A stretch of DNA of 64,000 nucleotides from Deltaproteobacteria bacterium (GTDB lineage: Bacteria; Acidobacteriota; Thermoanaerobaculia; Multivoradales; JAHZIX01). The position numbers and the translations under genes were made by a program. This document shows, piece after piece, positions 27,901-36,800 of the stretch. A model generated the notes under the pieces. The model saw only the letters and a program-made list of their open reading frames with translations, had not been told where the DNA came from and ran no database searches. The first letter of the stretch is position 1, and every line of letters begins with the position of its first letter. The stretch covers positions 1 through 64,000 of the forward strand of contig JAHZIX010000013.1 in the NCBI GenBank assembly GCA_022601195.1, in the 5' to 3' direction.

Positions 27901-28687
27901 GAGAGCCCTTTCGTCCTTCTGCGACGGAATCCTGTCGAATCGCAAGATCGGCTCGGCTAAGGCGCTCGAGAAGATCTCCGAGGCGAGATTGCGTCACTAT
28001 TGGCGAGTCCGCATCGCCTTCCTGGCCGCAGAGGCACCGCCTGAGCGCTACGCTTCGGCTGCCAGCGCGCCGAGGTCTCTCGAGCTGAGACCAGTCTTGC
28101 TGATCGAATTCCCAGACGTGAAGTGCTTGATCGGCCGGCACAGCCTACAGATCCGCCAGGTTACGAGCGGCGCGGGAGGCGACCGGGCGTCTCTCGACCT
28201 CCAGATCAGAGGGCGAGCCGCTGGTAGGAGTATCGAGATCCGCTTCGCTGGCACCGTCGGCGCCGAAATCCAGCTCGACAATACAGTTTCCACGACCCGC
28301 GCGACAGGTGGAAGTCGTGCCGTGCTCGCTCTGATGCAGACACATCAGGTCGCGTGTGAGGACCCCGAGCGTTTTCGATTCTTCGAGCCTTCGGCCGTGG
28401 AACTCGGTTTGGAGGAGAGATTCGTCCTGGCTTTCGACCTCGCTGGGGTACGCCAGAGAATCGGAGCGCTCGAGGCTCGTTTTACCTTTGATTACTCGAC
28501 CAACGTCGGGCGAATGGAGCTGGTGAACCGTTCGGAACTCGTCAGTCGTGGAGAAGCGCTGAAGAGAGAATTGTCCTTCATGGTCGCAGAGTATGCTCAT
28601 GTCGATCTTCAGCCAGAGGTTCGTGACAGGAATCTGATCTTGCACCCGACGCGGAGCGATCCCAGGACCTGGTCAGTTGCCTACTGA
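24944..28687 (+). CDS. PAAR-like (DUF4280-type) protein fused to a large probable effector
   Basis: A 1247-residue protein. Residues 1-95 (MRYLSAGSVLQCSHGGQADL, then TEKELKTAPLIGCPQIGPG, KPCTKVNQV and a later C) fit the DUF4280/PAAR-like tip family with paired cysteines and a histidine. A polar linker follows, then a long helical body. Near 870-950 there are strongly hydrophobic, glycine-rich segments (ILIRNAFFFGAVLLDVWVIG; FWAGVAGSGGLALTLVVAGI), typical of membrane-inserting toxin helices. The last 250 residues return to a soluble beta-rich domain. Inference: a cargo effector delivered on the spike that acts on membranes. No nuclease or peptidase motif is visible. Confidence 0.7.
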   Translation: MRYLSAGSVLQCSHGGQADLSGLQSGVTVGGQRVLTEKELKTAPLIGCPQIGPGLKPCTKVNQVVFGKAAQVKFEGGTPLLATLVAITDGSPPGICQVVSDGGSCASLYRPAPDAKPASTPPFHSLTGGGEEERTGSETDDRKARKREVRISLTLDRTFDRGSSRTDLVGRLPPEILVEVRVFRKGMPQPDVLWGYLPLDRTAVELAIDLPAGDSRSWLLVRSVAAGGGTGLKDVEVKGRRCWMTLPSDLQPLPGQARHFVRTRQELQSRLGECGVEELLHLHGLSREGLAELEPDQVPPWMLVRQPVEIVSGSSRLDVALALTYPATLRARAAIGELQAVLKRADRATAAAVDPHRLRFARLCRQHARDGKLGADFFESTFDGEPSDIWPVFPRPDERDHEHWNRFRGHASLPSMRVPRSTGQVYWQVPLHEVLLTAAERRWHQEALEVLRHLDQVLKLPVETLTEELNRGLARSPRVLSLLQPAGDIPEDFEALFRSTCAHAGLLLAADCVETVSEVNHWLECLDRDTTWKKLLDETRRDRIERFLRGYLRVLAGAAAKPPAWLSRDPAVARRWATLVAGKMVSRGFLLRLDAFWQDQPDLQEHLSLLGRPLVSIRKKWQKEAHEAAQWVQRVAGSGGVLASEVVKHLERRTAEILEAIGVTLGRFRGDWQARLEQLIEALGRKLQKLQPTLAIDKLEKLREQVSGLRYWLVGVIDEIRRSKQVQRLSGGWETLLAGLERGQQMIVAHARRLTSWGFLQTRSLLRALRLMKYVAAFRKAIERETAGSHLAELLVSSQSPTPTQAARFFKVAVVLKLSLIVGRVLSDKERSELTAEEYHGIYQLTLSALELGLDQNRALTRLPKIAGRTLTPGILIRNAFFFGAVLLDVWVIGSELAKDNELQAVIRTAALGVEGLAFWAGVAGSGGLALTLVVAGISVSLLYSCYQLDDLEQALKDAIKGSEFGEEGGKEALIALGTDPTNPSPRALSSFCDGILSNRKIGSAKALEKISEARLRHYWRVRIAFLAAEAPPERYASAASAPRSLELRPVLLIEFPDVKCLIGRHSLQIRQVTSGAGGDRASLDLQIRGRAAGRSIEIRFAGTVGAEIQLDNTVSTTRATGGSRAVLALMQTHQVACEDPERFRFFEPSAVELGLEERFVLAFDLAGVRQRIGALEARFTFDYSTNVGRMELVNRSELVSRGEALKRELSFMVAEYAHVDLQPEVRDRNLILHPTRSDPRTWSVAY

Positions 28688-28739
28688 GGTTGTACGCCGG
28701 ATACTCTGAGAGAGGCTGGAGAAAGGAGATTCGATTGCG

Positions 28740-28982
28740 ATGTTAAAAATTATCGTACTGTGCCTCGCCTTCTCGGCTCTGGGTTGGTATTTCGCGAGGT
28801 GCAAAAACCTTCAGGGGCAGGCGTGGCTCTGGACGATTTTGGGTTTTCTGCTTCTTCCGACGGTATTTCTGCTGTTCGCTCCGGGGCGTTGTCCAGAATG
28901 CTCGGATCGGAAGCTCTCGCGGCACGAATGGAATATTCGACTATGTCCTCGGCACGGACACTTTGGCAAAGAGGCTGGATAG
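28740..28982 (+). CDS. Small membrane protein with zinc-knuckle tail; candidate immunity protein
   Basis: Eighty residues with two hydrophobic helices (about 3-19 and 28-47) separated by RCKNLQGQAW, then a cytoplasmic-like tail with CPEC and a later CPRHGH, enough for a zinc site. AAAGGAG lies about ten bases before the ATG. It follows the hydrophobic effector gene by 52 bases on the same strand and is the last gene of the operon. Small two-helix membrane proteins at this place often protect against pore-forming effectors, so immunity is a reasonable but untested reading. Confidence 0.65.
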   Translation: MLKIIVLCLAFSALGWYFARCKNLQGQAWLWTILGFLLLPTVFLLFAPGRCPECSDRKLSRHEWNIRLCPRHGHFGKEAG

Positions 28983-29583
28983 CATCACTGCCTTCAATCG
29001 AACGCTCCACTGGTGACCCGGGAAGGCAAGGTCGCGCCAAGGAAACCTTAAATCTTGCCGCGATGTTTGGTCCTTGCTTGTAGGAAGAGAAAAAGGCACT
29101 ACTCTCATCTGAGAAAGAAGCATAAGGGATGGTGGCTTGAATAAGAGACTCACTGAGAGTTTCTTGTGCAGAATTGCGGCGAGGAAGTTAGTCGAAGGTC
29201 CCACATCTATCAATCTCGAGTCTCCGAGCTCACAGCTCGATATGGTTATTGTATTCAGTGAAGAGTTGGCGCTAGATCCGGAGGTATATCCACTCTTGCC
29301 ATACAGCCCCTGCGGACTCCTCCCTAGAAGGTGCATACTCGGAGGCACTTCCAGCAAGTAGGTTCCGGCGCGTCTGCTGCTCCTCCTGCAGAAGGGGCGT
29401 CAGAGGTTCTGCAAGGCCGTTGGAAGACCCGATGCCCGTGCGGCTGCAGGGATGCCACCTTCCTCCGGTGGGACACGATGGAGAGGGCCTGTTGTCAGAG
29501 ATCGGCAGCGATGTCGAAGGAGGCGCGACCACGCGAGGCGATGGCAGGGAGGCCGCCGTAGGAGAGACGGGGAGGAGGTTGCC
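28983..29583. other. Non-coding gap at the left edge of the restriction island
   Basis: No frame here is convincing. The best is a TTG-started 74-codon frame at 29137-29361 (+), with AAGGGA upstream and a plausible middle part, but it could equally be a remnant. The left attachment site of the island that begins with the recombinase at 29584 should lie in this stretch; I see no direct repeat that identifies it. Confidence 0.45.
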
Positions 29584-30486
29584 TCAGGCGGGACAGCCCG
29601 GAATCGTCAGCGCCTGCACGGCCCGCCGCTTCGCCCCCTCACCTCTCCGGTCGTAGCGAGCTGTCGTCGTGGCATCGGCATGGCCCGCGAGCTTCTGAAC
29701 CGTGAAGACATCCTCTCCAGCGTCCAAGAGTGCGGTGACAAAGCTTCTGCGGAGATCGTGCGGAGAGAAGGTGTCCGTCCCGGCCTCCTGCTGCCGGCGG
29801 CGGAGGATGTAGGCGATCGATTCGCCGCGGAGCCGGCTGAGCCGAACCTCCCCGGTCTGGTTGACAGGGCAGAACATCGGACCAGGGTCGTCGCCTCGAA
29901 GCCTGAACCAGGCCTGGACGTGCTGGCAGGCTTCTGCGCTCAGGTACACCGTTCGCTGCTTGCGGCGCTTCCCCTGAACCAGAATCGAGCAGTCGTCAGC
30001 GTCGAAGTTCTCGACATCGAGTTGGGCCAGCTCTCCGCGTCGGAGGCCGCAGCCGTAGAAGACCGCGAAAAGGGCGGCATCCCGCGCACCCTTGGGGGTC
30101 GGGTCTGAGGTGCAGGTCTCGAAGAGCTTCGCGATCTCCTCGGCCGCCAGCGCCCGGCCGCTCAAGAGGTTGGAGTTCCGGAGGTTCTCAACGTCGGCGG
30201 CCCGGCGGTAGTGGTCGGCGTCGATGAGGCCCAGGCGCCAGGTCTGTTTCAGCACGCCCCGAAGCGTAGAGAGCATCTTGTTGACCGTTGAGGCCGCATA
30301 GCGCTCAGTTAGGGCGACGCGGACCCTCATGCTCTCGCGGTAGGTGACGGTCCCCCAGGGGAAGGTGGAGGCATTGTGCTCGCCGCTCAGGATGCTGGCG
30401 ATGATGTCGAGGCACTGACGCATGCCCTGGGAGCCATCACTGAGGTTGGCCATGTAGAGATCAGCGGGGTTGGCGGTGGTCGTCAT
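29584..30486 (-). CDS. Tyrosine recombinase / phage-type integrase
   Basis: A 300-residue tyrosine recombinase. The N-terminal SAM-like domain (about 1-105) includes the STVNKMLSTLRGVLKQ core-binding segment. Catalytic residues are visible: arginine in GCGLRRGEL (about 147), lysine in the GKRRKQRTVYL hairpin, HDLRR (about 243-247), GHAD and the nucleophile in TTARYDRR (about 276). All six positions are intact, so it should be active. It lies at the left end of the minus-strand island and reads outward, as island integrases do. It is compact and lacks an arm-binding domain. Confidence 0.9.
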   Translation of the reverse strand: MTTTANPADLYMANLSDGSQGMRQCLDIIASILSGEHNASTFPWGTVTYRESMRVRVALTERYAASTVNKMLSTLRGVLKQTWRLGLIDADHYRRAADVENLRNSNLLSGRALAAEEIAKLFETCTSDPTPKGARDAALFAVFYGCGLRRGELAQLDVENFDADDCSILVQGKRRKQRTVYLSAEACQHVQAWFRLRGDDPGPMFCPVNQTGEVRLSRLRGESIAYILRRRQQEAGTDTFSPHDLRRSFVTALLDAGEDVFTVQKLAGHADATTTARYDRRGEGAKRRAVQALTIPGCPA

Positions 30487-30498
30487 GATGCGGCCCCG

Positions 30499-30741
30499 TT
30501 ACTCGGCCACGGATTCGAGGAATGCGGAGAGGGCTTCGTCGATGCCTTCGTTCACGCCTCGGAGCCGCTGATAGGCCACCTCAATGGCGGTGGGATTGAC
30601 GCCGTGCTCGGTGCCCTCGTTCCAGCAACTTCCGCAGCTTGGGTCGTCGATGACGCGGGCCACCTGCTCGGTGACAGCGTCTCCCAGCTCCCTCCAGCGG
30701 GTCGCGAATTCGATGAGGTCGGCGGGGTCGGAGTCGTACAT
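30499..30741 (-). CDS. Small hypothetical protein upstream of the integrase
   Basis: Eighty residues, acidic and helical (MYDSDPADLIEFATRWRELG), with a CGSC pair near residue 38 and an asparagine-proline turn. I chose the ATG at 30741 because GGAGG lies seven bases upstream; the longer frame from 30777 does not have one. It is 12 bases before the integrase gene and so probably co-transcribed. No known family recognised. Confidence 0.6.
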   Translation of the reverse strand: MYDSDPADLIEFATRWRELGDAVTEQVARVIDDPSCGSCWNEGTEHGVNPTAIEVAYQRLRGVNEGIDEALSAFLESVAE

Positions 30742-31079
30742 CTGAACCTCCAGTTGGCAGTGTCTTGGGCGGTTCATCCCGCCCGGTATGGATACCAGTA
30801 AGGCGGATCGCCGCGGATGGTCAACCAGTCCACGCCGGATTTCTCGCGGAAACCGGCGGTGCGGGAGTCGCCTTCATGGGGAGCGGTTCAAGTGGCGTAC
30901 TGGGGCAGAGGCGGATGGACGACTGTCAAGTCGTGGAACCGGCTTGGGAGGGCCTACCACCGGTTCTCGGCAGTCTGGGCTTGGGCTCAAGGGAGATCGG
31001 CCCTGGGAGGGTCCGCTCCACGACGAGACCGCCTCGGCAGGAGACCGAAACGGCGGCGGGGAGAGGAGAAAGCGGGAGC
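30742..31079. other. Non-coding gap in the island
   Basis: The overlapping frames on the plus strand are arginine-rich and lack start signals, so I call none. The minus strand has no frame of note. It should contain a promoter for the two-gene unit to its left. Confidence 0.5.
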
Positions 31080-31541
31080 TTAGGCAGGTTCAGTCAACTT
31101 GTGACCTTGCTCCTGAAGGTTGCGCAGCCACAGGCCGAGGAACTCGTTTAGCTCCTGCCTGAGGCTCCGGTGATAGAGCCCGAGTCTGGGATAGACGCGG
31201 TGATATACGGGCGGGACGGCCTGCTGGAAGGAAGTCGCCTCAGCGCGGCCCAGCGCGGGATCCGTGGACGGGGCGAGCTGCTGGAGGACCGTGAGGCCCG
31301 GAGGGAACAGCCGCACCGTCATCTCCGGATCCTGGCAAAGGTCGCCGTTGAAGCGGAAGTAGTGGGCCAGGGACAGGACGATTCCGCCGGTCTCGTGGCA
31401 GTCGGGGAGCCTCTCCACGATCAGGTCCATAAATCCGGGGGCTCGGAGGCGGTAGGCGGTTTCGAATTCGAGATCCAGCAAGGGCCGGCCCATGATGGCC
31501 TCCAGGCGGGCGTAGTTTCGTTCGTAGCTGTTGCGAGGCAT
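31080..31541 (-). CDS. DUF6908/DUF1249-like protein
   Basis: A 153-residue protein with the family-like core FETAYRLRAPGFMDLIVERL, then SLAHYFRFNGDLCQDPEMTV (about 27-80), a pattern found in small proteins of unknown role on plasmids and genomic islands. A helical C-terminal part follows. The ATG at 31541 has CAGGAG nine bases before it; the longer frame upstream is arginine-rich and not protein-like. No membrane segment. Function unknown; its company suggests island maintenance. Confidence 0.6.
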   Translation of the reverse strand: MPRNSYERNYARLEAIMGRPLLDLEFETAYRLRAPGFMDLIVERLPDCHETGGIVLSLAHYFRFNGDLCQDPEMTVRLFPPGLTVLQQLAPSTDPALGRAEATSFQQAVPPVYHRVYPRLGLYHRSLRQELNEFLGLWLRNLQEQGHKLTEPA

Positions 31542-31641
31542 GTGGCGAGTCTCCTGTAGAGAAGGGGTTGGTAGGTGAGGCCAGATACAGCGACGGCGGC
31601 CCACTCGGACCGCCCTCGCGTGTGTCGTTGGAGGCATGGCC

Positions 31642-32073
31642 TCACTGCTTGCGGGTTTTGCTCTTCGCCTTGGCGGGTGCTTTCGCCGGAGCCGGGTCGC
31701 TGCCGTCACCGTCCCTCTCCTCCTCCAGAACGAACCCGACCACCCCGTCTCCGAAGTCCTGTGCGCCGAAGCTCCGGGCCTTCTCCACCGTCAGACCGTG
31801 ATGAGCGAAGAACCGCTTACCGTCCACCAGCCGGGAGACGGAGTTGCGCTGCTCCCGGAGCCGGTAGCTGCCTCGGGCACCGTTGTCCGCGGCCCGGAGA
31901 CCGATGGCCCGGGTCTCGGGGTTGTAGCCGATCTGGACCTGACCTACGCCCTCGCCCAGCATCTCGACTGCGGCCCGGGTCAGGACCATCAGGCCTCCCC
32001 GCCGGATAGTGATTCGCGGGACGTCTGTGCTCTCGGTAGTGGGGCCTTCGAAGAACTCGAATCCTGTGCTCAT
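31642..32073 (-). CDS. Hypothetical island protein with disordered C-terminus
   Basis: A 143-residue protein. The first 105 residues are mixed alpha/beta (VPRITIRRGGLMVLTRAAVE, then QVQIGYNPETRAIGLR), reminiscent of small DNA-mimic or regulator folds but not assignable. The last 35 residues are an Asp-rich then Ala/Lys/Pro-rich tail (APAKAPAKAKSKTRK), likely disordered and nucleic-acid-binding. The ATG at 32073 has GGAGG eight bases upstream. It lies 100 bases before the DUF6908-like gene on the same strand. Confidence 0.6.
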   Translation of the reverse strand: MSTGFEFFEGPTTESTDVPRITIRRGGLMVLTRAAVEMLGEGVGQVQIGYNPETRAIGLRAADNGARGSYRLREQRNSVSRLVDGKRFFAHHGLTVEKARSFGAQDFGDGVVGFVLEEERDGDGSDPAPAKAPAKAKSKTRKQ

Positions 32074-32596
32074 AGCTAACCTCCTCAGGTCGTCGGCGGG
32101 GGGGCGGAAGTGCCCGCTACGCCGTTGGGAGGTGGCTTCTACGGAGGGGAGGGGCGGGAAGTCAAGCCATCGTTCGAGGGAATGACGAGCAGATAAGATT
32201 CCAGGAATTCGTTCCCGAGGGAGCACTGCTCTCTCAACCAGCAGTCCCCGCAGGGCCATACTCACCTTCAGCAGTCCCAGAATGGAAAGCAGAGGTCGGG
32301 AGCTGGAAGATGAAGATGAAACAAGAGGACAAGGAGTGAGTCAGGGAGCCGCTAGGCAAACCATGGCTTGGCTATTACCCGCCTCTGAGTCTGGGATTTC
32401 TGATGACCGCTCCCGGTGATCTCGGGAGAGGTTCGTCTGCACATCGTTACGAGGGTAAACCGTGCTTCATTCGGCAAGGATCTACACCATCCCAGAGAGG
32501 TACTCGGCCCAACTTGGATGATTTCGGAGGAATCGGAGGGCAAACCTACTGCGCCGCCGAGCGCCGCTCCACTTCGCCTCCCCAAACGGCTGCCCC
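32074..32596. other. Non-coding gap before the Res pseudogene
   Basis: No credible gene on either strand. The first 250 bases are rich in short inverted elements but none is a clear terminator. This is probably decayed DNA between the small island genes and the restriction operon. Confidence 0.5.
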
Positions 32597-33766
32597 CTAC
32601 TTCTCCTCCCAGGTGTTCTTCTGCATCTGGGTCTGCACAAGGCTCGAAATCTGCCGCTGATGGAACAGCATGACGTTCCGGACTCCGTCATCATCCTTGA
32701 GATAGCTCTTCAGATGAGCGACGACCTGCCAGGCGAAGTTGTAGAGCAGGTTAGCCTGTTCGTCGTAGCTGACGTCGTCAAAGTCGATCAGGCCTCGAAC
32801 GACGTAGTCCTCCAGGCGCTCCTCTTCGTGCTCGCTCTCGAGCGCACCCATGACCTCGCGCGTGTCGCTGGTGAGGTGCTGAACCAGGATCTCCTTCGAT
32901 ACCGATTGAAGCCGGAACGACGACAGATCTAGAATGAAGTCGTTGAAACCCGCTCGCACGATGCCCCTGGGAAGGACCATCACGCGCGGGTATGCGATGG
33001 TGTGCGTCACGTAGACGGTGGTCGCCTCGCGAACCACCATGGCCAGCTCCTTCTCGTCGATCTTCGGATACATCGTGAGCTGGCCCGAGTTCAGCTTGGC
33101 CGTTACCTCCGCGATGAGCTGCTTCTGTATCTCGTCGGTCTGCAGCGCATTGGGGCTGGACACCGCCTTCGGATCGAGAGTCACCTTGCGGATGGCGTCG
33201 AGGGCCAAACTTGCGGCGTTCTGCTCCTCCGGCGTCTTGAACTTGGACTCGGGGCCAGCGGGAACCTCGCTCTTCTTGTCGCCTGTCCCTGCTTCAGCCG
33301 ACTCACCGGGCTCACTTGCCTGTACCGCTGGCGTGATGCCCAACATGGTTTCGACCACGGGCGCCACCACGGCGTTTTGCTTCGGCGTCTCTGGAATGTC
33401 CTCGCCGATGTTGACGGTGCTGAACGAGTAACCGCCCTTCTTCGCCTCGTTGACGATGTCCTGAAAACGATCGTGAGCGACGATGGTCAGACGGTCGACA
33501 GCCAGCACGGCGACCGTAGAGCAAACGGAGGCCACGCCCGATCGACTGCTCGACGAGCGTCCGGGAGTCGGCGGCGCGCAGCAGCACGATGGTGTAGAGG
33601 TTAGTGACGTCCCAGCCCTCCTTGAGCATGTTGACGTGGACGACGATTTCGGTGGGCTCGTCGGAGCGCTCCACAGCCAGAAACCGTTCGACGTTCTCGT
33701 CCTTCTCAGATCCCTTCTGTCCCGAATGGATCTGGATGACTCGGCCTCGGTAGCAGCCCGGCGCAC
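32597..33766 (-). pseudogene. Truncated, frameshifted Res-type helicase gene
   Basis: The C-terminal half of a type III-like Res/DEAD helicase in two frames. The upstream part contains the helicase motif HVNMLKEGWDVTNLYTIVLL, then SIGRGLRL, read in the frame ending at 33312; near 33530 the homology continues in another frame (AVDRLTIVAHDRFQDIVNEA to the stop at 32597). The N-terminal ATPase part is missing. It is not a duplicate fragment of the neighbouring intact Res gene, since its helicase motif VI context differs. It is probably a relic of an earlier restriction system at the same site. Confidence 0.75.
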
Positions 33767-33835
33767 GTCTCCGGCGCCATCAACACCCCACGTTAGAACC
33801 CACGGCCGAGATTGATCCCTAAGACGAAGACTTCT

Positions 33836-36800
33836 TCACGGAAGAACGAACTCGGCTGACGACGGAGCTTCACCGCTCTCGGAGTCTGTGCCCGGCTTCA
33901 CGACGTCGAACGTGCCCTCGAAGTCGGTGAATGACTCGGCCACCTGGAAGGTCACGGCCGTTCCCAGCGCCTTGAAGTGCGCTTCGCCGCACTTGATCTT
34001 GGCCCCTTGGTTCGGCCGGAGCAGGTGCGTGAATAGCGGCGCCTTGGTTTCAACCACGAAGTACAGTCGCTCGCTGCCATCACGCCCGACCAGAACCGCC
34101 CAATCGGGGTTGTATGTGCCGAGCGGCGTCTCGATCTTGAACCAGCTGGGAAGCTTGGCGAAGACCTTCACGTCACCGCTCTGGTCGAGCTTCTCGGCGA
34201 ACTCTCGTTCGACCTCCGAGTCATAGACGATGTGGTCGTAGACCGACTTGCCGGCCTGCAGCATGTTCTTGCTGAGGTAGCCAAAAAGCTCCTGGTTCTT
34301 GAACAGCTCCTGGGAGTAGTAGACGTCGTCACCGATGCGGTGGTATTTGATACCGTCGACGATGAACAGCCGCATCTTAGACTTGATGATCTCCGAGACC
34401 TGCTCGATGAACTTGTTGGGGTTTCTCTTGAAGTCCTTGAGCCGCCCACTGCGGCGAAGGATCTCGACGATCGAACGCCTGGTGAGATTGGTCTCGTTCT
34501 GCAGGAAGGAGACGATGTCCGGCGGCCTCATATGGTCGGCGTCGTAGTTGTAGACCCGTTGCAGGGCTGCGCCCATGCCCACGCCACCGCGGCCGATATC
34601 GGCCTTGCTCTTGCGAAAGACGAACCTCGCCTTGCTGATCACGGGGCTCCGGCCGATCTCCTCGGCACAGGCCTCGATCAGCGCCTCGGTATCGAACTGC
34701 ACCCGAAATGTGGTCTTGTGCTTGATGCGGTCCCAGAGTGCCTTGAAGTCCTCGCCGAGGAAGCGTTCTTTGTTCAAGCGCACCTTCGTCCGCTCGTCGG
34801 CGTTCTTCACGTTGAGGCTGCCGGCCACTTTCTTCAGCAAGGCGGCGATCTCTCCGGCCTGCTCGGCGACAGCGACGGGCAGCTCCAACGCGTCGTCCTT
34901 GAGGGCGCCTCGAAGCTTGCCGGTCACCTTTCCCCGGCCGTCGACGTAACCCTCATCCTTGAGGTGATGCCAGACCTCCGATGAGTTCTCCACGCCGAGG
35001 GGCTTCGGTTCTCCGTCTTCACCCGGCACCGAGATGTTGGCGAACAGGTGCTTTTCCACCACACCGAAACGAATGCCTGTGTCGTCCTCGATCTCTTTTT
35101 GAAGCTTGCGAGCGAACTCCTCGTAGGACTCGTTCGCCATGACGGTGAGCGTGTTGACCTCGAAGCCGTAGACCCGCTCGCCGTCCTGGTTGACGCAGAT
35201 GCGCATGCCTCGCCCGATCTCCTGGCGCTTCTTCATCACTGACGTGGTCTCGTTCAGGGTGCAAATCTGGAACACGTTCGGGTTGTCCCAACCCTCTCGG
35301 AGCGCCGAGTGCGAGAAGATGAACTTGAGCTTTGAGTCGAAGCTCAGCAATCTCTCCTTGTCCCGCATGATGAGTTGGTAGGCGCTTCCATCGGCGGCGG
35401 CTGTGCCATCGCCCCGGGACTCCTTGAATCTGGCTTTGCCGCCGGAGTCCTTTTTCTTGTCCTGAGCGAAGTAGCCGTTGTGCACACCTTCCGGTGCGGT
35501 GTCCAGATCCACCTCTTTGAAAAGCGTGTTGTGCTTGGGTTTCCTGATCGCCCTGGCGTACTCCTCTTCGAACATCACTGCGTACTTTCCCTTCACTGAA
35601 TTGCCGTCCTCGTCATAGGAGCGGTAATTGGCGACCCGGTCGATGAAGAATAGGCTCAGGACCTTGATTCCCTGCGGTCGCAGCCGCAGTTCCTTGTCGA
35701 GATGCTCGTCGATGGTCTTGCGAATCTGCAGGCGCTTGTACTGATCCTGGTTGACTTCGCCGATGGCTTGGCCGAGGCGCACGACTTCCTCGGTACCGGT
35801 GAAGCTGACGTACTCCTCACCCTCGGCGCAGTAGATATCCTCGATGATGTAGCCGTCGTAGACGTCCCTGCCGCCGGATAGCTCTACCAGGTCGACGCCG
35901 GCCTTGACAGTTTTCTTTTCTCGCTTGATCTGGCCCCTGCGGATGGCGTCGTATTCGATGCGGGCAACGATGCCCTTCGTGTTGTCGACGCTGATCAGCC
36001 GGACGTAGGCGTTGTTGTGACTGTCGGCGACCGTGATGCCCGCCACTTCGATCTGCTTGACGAGCTTGCGCTCGTAAGCGTCCACCGAGTCGAGGCGAAA
36101 GATCTGGTGGTGCCGGTCCCGGTGAGTCGCGGAGTAGCGAAAGGTGCAAAGCGGATTCAGCGAGGCGAGGGCCTCGGCGCTTTTCTTGGTCGTGTCGACG
36201 CTTTGGGGCTCGTCAATGATGACGATGGGGTGGGTTGCCTGGATGAACTCGATGGGCTTCGAACCTGTCATGCGGTCGTGGGGCCGGTGGATGATGTTGG
36301 CCTTCGCCTCTTTGGTGGAATCGGTGAAGCTCCGCCGGAAGGCGTCGATGTTGATCACCATGATCTGGATGCAGCCGCTGGTGGCGAAGTTCCGCACCGC
36401 GCTGAGATCCTGCGAGTCATAGACGAAGTGCTCGAATCGAATGTTGTCGTAGAGGCCCTTGAAGTGGTCCCTCATCATCCGGATCGACTTGTCGACGCCC
36501 TCTTTGATGGCGATCGAGGGCACGACGACGATGAACTTGGTGAAGCCGTACCGGCGGTTTAGCTCGAAGACGCTGCGCAGGTAGACGTAGGTTTTGCCCG
36601 TGCCTGTCTCCATCTCCACGGTGAAGTTGAGCTCGCCCACCTCAGTCGAGGGCTCGAGGCCGCTGCGCAGCTGGACTTTCCCTAGGTTCGAGAGGATGTC
36701 CTCGTCGAGCAGCTTGAGGCGATTGCCGATGCCAAGGTCGTTCTCGTAGAGCCCCAGCTGAGCCGTCGTCTCCAGAGCGCTGACCATGAAGTTGGCCTGG

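Noticed and set aside
28941..29357. Minus-strand 138-codon frame after the small membrane protein
   Set aside because: No ribosome binding site, and it overlaps the end of the better supported plus-strand gene.
29452..30108. Plus-strand 218-codon frame opposite the integrase
   Set aside because: It is the reverse shadow of a clear tyrosine recombinase with all catalytic residues.
33312..33674. Programmed frameshift in an active Res gene
   Set aside because: No slippery sequence is evident and the N-terminal ATPase half is missing, so it is a pseudogene.
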